Assembly (NCBI GenBank): GCA_002682825.1
Contig: NOKP01000084.1
Location: 4,619-16,570 of the forward strand
Reading direction: 5' to 3'
DNA length: 11,952 nucleotides
Source of the DNA: Neonectria sp. B-13
Taxonomy: Eukaryota; Ascomycota; Sordariomycetes; Hypocreales; Nectriaceae
Positions within the stretch are counted from its first letter, which is position 1; every line of letters begins with the position of its first letter. Made by a program: the position numbers and the translations under genes. Positions 6,946 to 11,952 of the stretch are shown piece after piece. The notes under the pieces were generated by a model. The model saw nothing but the letters and a program-made list of their open reading frames with translations. It was not told the DNA's origin and ran no database searches.

Positions 6946-8793
6946 ATGGATTCCCAACAGTCCTCCAGCCAAGCAGTCAATGCATATGATGACAATAGCT
7001 TCATTCGTATTGATGACAGCCGCCGCGAGCAGCCGGCTGATAACACCTGCCGGCTGATACATGATCCGGTCCGGGATCGCGGTTACAACTTCGAGCCGAT
7101 GGACCTTCCAAGCCGGGTCTTCGAGATAATAGCCCTGCCCCCAGAGCCGCTGTTACTTTTCCAGCAATTTCTACCTATTTCCTTAGTGGAAAGCTGGGTC
7201 AGTTACACTAACAGCTGGGTCAGTCACCGGCTTAGACAGCACGAAGATGGCAGCTACAGATTGAAGCCGCAGTCACGGCTGTTGACTTGGAAGCCGACCT
7301 CTGTTGCAGAAATCTACATATGGCTTGCGATCCTGATGTATATGAGAATACATAGGGAGCCGCAGATCAAGGACTATTGGAAGATTTCTCCAACTAAGGA
7401 CCAACGCCCTATCCACCCAGTGACCAAATGGATGCCTTACAACCGCTTCCAGCTATTATCTCGGCATCTTCACATCTATGACTTTGCAACTATTGATCAG
7501 GACCCTGATACAAGCTTCTACGGCCGCACCTTTATCCGGGTCAAGGCGTGGTCTGACCACATACAGCACACGTCTACCGTTTTCTACATACCGGGCACAT
7601 CTATCGCTGTAGATGAGTGTATGGTCCGCTTTCTTGGAAGGTCCCTAGAGACAACAACCGTCCCTTCGAAGCCAATTCCCGTAGGCTTCAAAGTCTGGGC
7701 TGTAGCCCAACGAGGCTATTTCCTGCGGTGGATTTGGCACCGGCCGGGCCGGAAGTTCGGGCCTGTAGGGGTCCGGCCGGCTCGACGGCTACGGCAAGGG
7801 ACACAGCTACGGCAGAGCCGGCAGCGGATACGAGAGAGGATGATACATCTGAACCCGACCCAAGCCGTGGTTGTTGCCCTAGTAAATCTGCTGCCGGATG
7901 CCATATATCACGTCTTTCTCGATAACCTATTCTCTTCCTGCGACCTCTTTCGCCGGCTCCGGCAATGTGGCCACGGAGCTACCGGCACAGCCCGCAGGAA
8001 CTGTGGCATCTACAAGCCCCTTATCAAGCTCAAAGATACGGATAACACAGCTGCCGGCAGCCTCAAATTCAATGTCATCAAAGCTATCCCTACAGCTGAC
8101 AATAAGGTCAATCAGGTTGCTTGGAAAGACAATGCCCTTGTGTTATTCCTGTCAACTGTGTTCAGGGGCAATGAGAGACTGGACTGCAAGAGGAAAAGAC
8201 CGACAACAGACAAAATACAAGCACGGCCAATACAGCGTTTTTTTGGTGACGAGCCTGTCAAGCTGATTTCTATCCCATCCATCGCTGCTATCTACAACAA
8301 TGAGATGAATGCTGTAGATCGAGGCGACCAAATGCGAGCGTATTGGGGCCTTGACCGCCGTGTACGCAGAGGCGGCTGGAAGGCCCTAGCTTGGGACTTT
8401 CTGCTAGAAATAGCCCTTGTCAACAGCTTCATCTTACAGCAAAGGGGGCAGCCGCAGTGGAAGCCGGAGGCATCACAAGGCAGTTGGCGGCAACGCCTTG
8501 TGAATGACCTCGTTGAGAAGTATGAGCCTGACAGTCATGCACGACAGAGGTTTCGGACTGGAGACGAATTTACGCCTGTGTCACAGCATAAATGGGTCCG
8601 TAATAAAAATCCTGCACCATGTAAAGCATGTAAAGGGATACGGGTTGGAGAGGGTCAGCCGCAGCAGGTACCACTGCAATCCAGCAGTGGGAATAGAGGC
8701 AAGAGGGTTCAGTCACGATACGGCTGTGAAGAGTGTAATGTATCTCTATGTAGATCTGGGAATTGCTGGGACTTCTATCACCGCATAAATTAG
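6946..8793 (+). CDS. piggyBac-type DDE transposase (DDE_Tnp_1_7)
   Basis: The 615-residue protein starts at ATG 6946 (MDSQQSSSQAVN). The frame is also open upstream, with an ATG at 6850, but the sequence there is close to the terminal repeat. It should cut and rejoin the element ends in the nucleus. The three catalytic Asp residues of the superfamily are visible: D223 in AVDECM, D326 in FLDNLF, and D458 with D461 in NAVDRGDQM. The region KALAWDFLLEIALVNSFILQQ is the characteristic end of the domain. The C-terminus holds a Cys-rich zinc-binding module, C559-X2-C562, C594-X2-C597, C602, C607 and H612, like the DNA-binding tail of piggyBac. No intron, stop or frameshift is seen, so it could be active. 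Confidence 0.93.
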   Translation: MDSQQSSSQAVNAYDDNSFIRIDDSRREQPADNTCRLIHDPVRDRGYNFEPMDLPSRVFEIIALPPEPLLLFQQFLPISLVESWVSYTNSWVSHRLRQHEDGSYRLKPQSRLLTWKPTSVAEIYIWLAILMYMRIHREPQIKDYWKISPTKDQRPIHPVTKWMPYNRFQLLSRHLHIYDFATIDQDPDTSFYGRTFIRVKAWSDHIQHTSTVFYIPGTSIAVDECMVRFLGRSLETTTVPSKPIPVGFKVWAVAQRGYFLRWIWHRPGRKFGPVGVRPARRLRQGTQLRQSRQRIRERMIHLNPTQAVVVALVNLLPDAIYHVFLDNLFSSCDLFRRLRQCGHGATGTARRNCGIYKPLIKLKDTDNTAAGSLKFNVIKAIPTADNKVNQVAWKDNALVLFLSTVFRGNERLDCKRKRPTTDKIQARPIQRFFGDEPVKLISIPSIAAIYNNEMNAVDRGDQMRAYWGLDRRVRRGGWKALAWDFLLEIALVNSFILQQRGQPQWKPEASQGSWRQRLVNDLVEKYEPDSHARQRFRTGDEFTPVSQHKWVRNKNPAPCKACKGIRVGEGQPQQVPLQSSSGNRGKRVQSRYGCEECNVSLCRSGNCWDFYHRIN

Positions 8794-8856
8794 GTGGGGT
8801 TGGAAGTACCTTTCATTTGCTGCTCTCTGGTTGGACCGAACCCCCGCTCGCAACCC

Positions 8857-8883
8857 AAGTGTAGGCTTACGACACTCAAAGGG
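8857..8883 (-). repeat. Right terminal inverted repeat of the piggyBac-type element
   Basis: It ends CTCAAAGGG and is the exact reverse complement of 6807-6833. AT follows at 8884-8885, mirroring the AT before the left end. Confidence 0.95.
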
Positions 8884-9375
8884 ATCGGGTCCAGATCGAA
8901 ATCTTGGTCTGGGGGTGGAGCACAAAGTTTCAGGCAGAGTCCATGGTCGAGTCCCGTTGCTCGGGGAGGGGTGTTCCCCTCCATTTATCCACACAGGAGA
9001 GGGGAATAGAGCAACACTAACAACAAGGCCTGTGAACCTTAGCAATATCTACCCCATTCACCCACGGCAGTTCATTCACAGATTCCTACTGCCAGGAATC
9101 AAGACCAGATCATCCATCCGGGGTCCCAACCGCCACTGCAACCCTGACGATCGCGACGAGGACCCTTACAGCGTCGGAAGTAGAGTTCCCAAACAAGACA
9201 CAAGGCCAGGGGAGATGCTGGGCTCGAATTTCGATGCAAATGCCAAGTGACATAATCTGCTTGGGAATAATCACAACACTTATTGCCACAGTTCGAGTGC
9301 CTCATTTGTATAAACTTGACACCCCTGCGACAACGACAAAGACTCTCGCAATATTTTGTGTCACACCAGACAGTA
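8884..9375. other. Intergenic stretch with no supported gene
   Basis: ORFs here are short, start with non-ATG codons or run into transposon ends, and show no family motif. The part next to 8884 is the old flank of the piggyBac-type insertion. It may be the upstream region of the minus-strand host ORF, but no promoter element is clear. Confidence 0.5.
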
Positions 9376-9872
9376 TCATGCCGAAGGTGTCGCAGACGTA
9401 ACTATGACGTGATGGGGGGAAAAGGTTGAGGGGGGCGGAGGAAGAACGCCATTTGTTACCAAAACATACGCTTTATCCTCCCCCCCCCACACCTCCTCGA
9501 AGCCCTCCGCTTCGATGCAACTCTCTGTGCGCTGCGCAAAGTCAACGCGCCAAGTAGCCCCTTGGACTACGATGATGGGAATGATTAGAAGGCCCTGGGA
9601 CCCATGATTTGGCAGAGAATCGAGATGTCGAAACTGGGCGCGCAGCCAGGTGGCAAGCAGTGCGGAACCCATGATTGAGCCATCGGATTTGCTGCTTTTG
9701 GTCTCGATACCGAGTGGCACGATGGCAAGCCGGACGAAGCTGTCGGTAACGGAGCAGCGACATGGCGAGTTTCGAATCGTTCGGCGGCTCGAGGAACATG
9801 GCGTAGTCGGCTTTGGCATCTACCAGGAAAGGGTCTAGGTCGCGCAGCTCTAGATAGATGCGACATTGCGTG

Positions 9873-9937
9873 CTAAGGTTCGTTGTCAGCCGGCCATGAC
9901 CACTCAGACGTCTGCTGGGGAGTTGTTGAAAACGCAC
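9873..9937 (-). other. Predicted intron 3 (65 bp) of the nuclease-like pseudogene
   Basis: GTGCGT donor, a CTGAC branch point and CCTTAG acceptor. Removal joins SYRN to VTQCRI in the frame of ADYAMFLEPP. All three signals fit the fungal consensus. Confidence 0.8.
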
Positions 9938-10194
9938 ACATTACGATAAGAAACGCTAGGATAGCGCTCGTCGTCAAGCGCCAGCTCGAGTAGGGACGAA
10001 TGAACCGAGTCATTCCAACCCGCCTCATGCTCCATTCGCTGCGTGCATTGGATGGTCTTGCGCTGGATCGCTTTGAGTCGTTGGCAGATGTATTTGTCGG
10101 GATGTTCGCTATCGTTGTCTTCGAGGGCAGGCGTATCGTAGAACCAGCTGTCGTTTGGAGGGTTTGCCCAGCTGGAATCTTTCGTCACCGAGTC

Positions 10195-10252
10195 CTAAAA
10201 GTGTCAACTCGAAAATGGTATTGACGCGCCAGACACAGACGCTTCCCCTTAC
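10195..10252 (-). other. Predicted intron 2 (58 bp) of the nuclease-like pseudogene
   Basis: GTAAGG donor and TTTTAG acceptor, typical length. Removal joins PASMR directly to DSVTKDSSW in phase 0, as expected for the family. Confidence 0.75.
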
Positions 10253-10488
10253 CCTCATCGAGGCTGGAATGACCGAGGCCGTTCGTAGTCGGGCAAGATC
10301 CTGCATCAGGAGTGTGGGCTCTTGCATGGACGAAATATGTTCCCTTCGAACAGGAAAGTCCGTCGCCAGCCGCAGTGCAATCTCGCGCTTCTTAGGGCTC
10401 GCAGAACCACCATGGCGGCTTGAACTCGTCGTTATGGAATTGGAATCGGAGGCTGCGTCGCCAATACTAGCATCCGAAAGGCCGCCCA

Positions 10489-10547
10489 CTACAAAAACAT
10501 TGCCATCAGGACAAACGTTGACCAAAAGATTAAATGGAGAGACCAAC
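10489..10547 (-). other. Predicted intron 1 (59 bp) of the nuclease-like pseudogene
   Basis: GTTGGT (10547-10542) to TTGTAG (10494-10489). Removing 59 bp joins the PQRA frame to GGLSDAS in exact frame. The donor is weaker than the fungal consensus, so an indel is the alternative. Confidence 0.5.
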
Positions 10548-10740
10548 CTGCTCGTTGAGGTGTGGCTTCGAGATCGACCACGCCACTGGCAAGCCGCGTT
10601 CGTTTCTTTGGGCTGGGTGTATACGACATGTTGTTCAAGTCCAGGTCGGGGATGGTCAGAGCCTCCGCTCCATGCGCGTTGCAGGAGTCTTGAAAGCGTT
10701 CAAGCCAGGCTTCAATGAAGGTTCTCGTAGCCTGTAATTT

Positions 10741-11428
10741 ACTAAAATACACACTTTTCGTCCGTGCATTGATCCCTGTCTCTCGTATCTTGATGAAATT
10801 ACATATTTTTTATCCATGCACGCTCGTTTGTTTCGTCTCCTCGTCGCCACAACACCATGATTGCCACTCCTAGGCCCTATAGGCTATATAGGCTGCTGAG
10901 TATTCTCACTCATCCTCAGGGACAAGTCTCCGAAGTTCTGGCTTCCTCGCTCCTGGTACATAGTCTACGCTCATCTTGACGTGTTCCTCCGTAAGTATGA
11001 CTTGGGGCGCTGGTGCTTGTGTGCCAGGTAAGAAGAGTAGCGCTTTCGGCCCCTAACAGTACTGGTCAGCAGAAGCGACGTCAACTCCAATGAAAATGTC
11101 ACTCATTTGCCTAAGAGTACTGCATCGGTAGCTTCTTAATAAACTATTAAATCTTAGAGGTGAGATAGTGATTTGGTCAGACGCAGTGTTTTTTTACTAT
11201 CACGAAGCTATTCAGATTGATATGCGCTGCGATAGCGGCTAAGCTACTTTGCGGGGGTGGGACCATATTAGCGCGCTCCAGCGTTGCTTATCTTATCAGC
11301 TGGCGTAGCAACTGGGGGAAACAACAATCACTGATCACGTCCTTAACCACCATCATTATCTTCGTCATCAACGCCGCTCAACGCACAATCGCAGAACGAC
11401 CCAAAATCGTCGTGCTTGCAAGGGGTAC
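10741..11428. other. Intergenic stretch between two divergent nuclease-like genes, no supported gene
   Basis: I see no ORF with family features here. An ORF read at 11217-11747 in the plus strand is a shadow of the gene starting at 11429. Promoters of the two flanking divergent genes would be expected here. The AT-rich run near 11140-11155 and the TATA-like string CTATATAGG near 10880 are not placed well enough to call. Confidence 0.5.
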
Positions 11429-11952
11429 ATGGACTCTGAAGTCATTGCCGCCTGGATCTCTGACCAGCACTTTCTGCTCCACGCCTGCTCTGATCCACAC
11501 ACGTGTCCGTTGCCGCTCAAGTACGAGTACGAGTCCTCAACCTCTCCCTCCCCGCCGCGGCGTCGACGCGTGCTCGACATCTGTCCCTCAGCAAAGCGAC
11601 AACGGATTGATCTGGCCAGTGCCGACCCCAACTCCGACGGAGAAGTACCGAGAGACCGCGATATGCGACGCAGCCCGAGAAAGAAAGACGACAAACATCC
11701 AGATCAGCAAGACCCGTTCACGGCCGACGACGACGACGCCGATATAGCCGTCCATCAAGTCACACCACGGCCCCGTCGGACCATTGCTCAGCAGCAGCAG
11801 CATCATGTCTTTCCACCGCCCATGTCGTTCACCGCCAAGCTTAGCACTAGCGACCGGCAATCCTTTGCCTCTGGCTCACGAGAACGAAGCAGTGTCACCA
11901 GCCGCACACGATCTACGAGCCCCGTCAAGAACCCAGACGACCTTCTTAAGCT
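11429..11952 (+). CDS. PD-(D/E)XK nuclease-like family protein, N-terminal part, open at window edge
   Basis: ATG 11429 opens a frame of 174 codons with no stop before the window ends. It begins MDSEVIAAWISDQHF, a short helix with a conserved Trp as in the N-termini of the fungal PDDEXK_12 family, followed by a long polar, disordered stretch with basic patches (PPRRRRV, AKRQRI), an acidic run TADDDDAD, a QQQQHH run and SRTRSTSPVKNPDDLLK. The last part resembles the S-P-T/V-K linker before the nuclease-like domain. The catalytic domain would lie beyond the window, so the family call rests on the N-terminus and on the related pseudogene next door. It points away from that pseudogene. Basic patches could be nuclear import signals. 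No intron is needed in the visible part. Confidence 0.6.
   Translation, partial: MDSEVIAAWISDQHFLLHACSDPHTCPLPLKYEYESSTSPSPPRRRRVLDICPSAKRQRIDLASADPNSDGEVPRDRDMRRSPRKKDDKHPDQQDPFTADDDDADIAVHQVTPRPRRTIAQQQQHHVFPPPMSFTAKLSTSDRQSFASGSRERSSVTSRTRSTSPVKNPDDLLK

Larger units (their letters stand above)
6807..8883 (+). mobile_element. piggyBac-type DNA transposon, apparently complete
   Basis: This 2077-bp element has perfect 27-bp terminal inverted repeats (6807-6833 and 8857-8883) beginning CCCTTTGAGTGTCGTAAG. The CCC terminus fits the piggyBac superfamily. One uninterrupted transposase gene fills the inside. Both ends are flanked by AT instead of the TTAA duplication usual for the superfamily. 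The intact repeats and ORF make this a candidate source of the activity that moved the small derivative at 6283-6538, though the two terminal repeats differ at a few bases (GCG against CCT at one position). The sequences on either side (6638-6806 and 8884 onward) may be the upstream region of the host ORF. Confidence 0.93.
9376..10740 (-). pseudogene. PD-(D/E)XK nuclease-like family protein, frameshifted, with three introns
   Basis: The protein can be followed on the minus strand in four exons: 10740-10548 (FIEAWLERFQDS, PSPKKRTR), 10488-10253 (SASPKKREIALRL ... SVIPASMR), 10194-9938 (EHEAGWNDSVHSSLLELAL, SYRN) and 9872 onward (ADYAMFLEPP). After a 1-base frame change near 9764-9750 it resumes as LAIVPLGIETK, WLRAQFRHLDSL and IIPIIVVQG. 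The order AWN..VH..LL, DYA..L.P, IETK and P..VVQG is that of the ascomycete family with a PD-(D/E)XK nuclease-like domain (Pfam PDDEXK_12); this is recognition from memory. D in DYA and E/K in IETK would be the active-site positions. After VVQG the usual C-terminus is not recognisable, and a C-run lies at 9481-9489. No in-frame ATG precedes exon 1; the first is at 10629. The natural function of the family is unknown. Confidence 0.72.

Noticed and set aside
8746..9045. Minus-strand ORF with a signal-peptide-like N-terminus
   Set aside because: It starts at TTG, runs into the piggyBac-type terminal repeat and overlaps the end of the transposase gene, so it is not a credible gene.
9542..9748. 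Continuation of the pseudogene in the frame of 9937 after LAMSLL
   Set aside because: Sequence after this point is not like the family, while the neighbouring frame gives LAIVPLGIETK; so a frameshift is inferred rather than a long alternative C-terminus.
11217..11747. Plus-strand ORF of 176 codons
   Set aside because: It starts with a non-ATG codon or lies out of frame with the better frame from 11429, and its sequence has no family features.

Overview
The window looks like transposon-rich DNA from a filamentous ascomycete (Pezizomycotina). The evidence is a Ty1/copia LTR retrotransposon, two related piggyBac-type elements, genes with 58-65 bp GT-AG introns and a CTGAC-type branch point, and what I take to be two members of the ascomycete PD-(D/E)XK nuclease-like family. 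Nothing here looks bacterial.

Left part (1-6637): a host open reading frame on the minus strand has been hit twice by transposons. A complete 5885-bp copia element (135-6019) splits it. The element has identical 134-bp TG...CA LTRs, a 5-bp target duplication (ATACT), a primer site complementary to the initiator-tRNA(Met) anticodon arm, a gag-pol gene and a polypurine tract. Gag and pol share one frame but are separated by a single TAG inside the protease domain, and the protease active site reads DNG instead of D(S/T)G. Integrase, reverse transcriptase and RNase H look intact. Between pol and the 3' LTR lie seven tandem ~82-bp repeats. They can fold into two alternating kinds of hairpin, both with a symmetric AGA/AGA internal loop, and several stems show compensatory changes between copies. 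This is the most unusual structure in the window. The same host frame also carries a 256-bp non-autonomous piggyBac derivative (6283-6538), whose insertion keeps the reading frame open and adds 86 codons, including a remnant of the transposase C-terminal Cys-rich tail.

Middle (6807-8883): a complete piggyBac-type transposon with 27-bp perfect terminal inverted repeats and one uninterrupted transposase gene with DDD residues and a C-terminal zinc-binding domain. Its ends match those of the small derivative, which is in opposite orientation. Both are flanked by AT rather than the usual TTAA.

Right part (8884-11952): a minus-strand pseudogene of the PD-(D/E)XK nuclease-like family (9376-10740) can be rebuilt over three short introns. 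It has one frameshift just before the IETK active-site motif and a degraded C-terminus. Facing away from it, a second gene that I place in the same family starts at 11429 on the plus strand and stays open to the window edge. The stretches 8884-9375 and 10741-11428 show no gene I can support.
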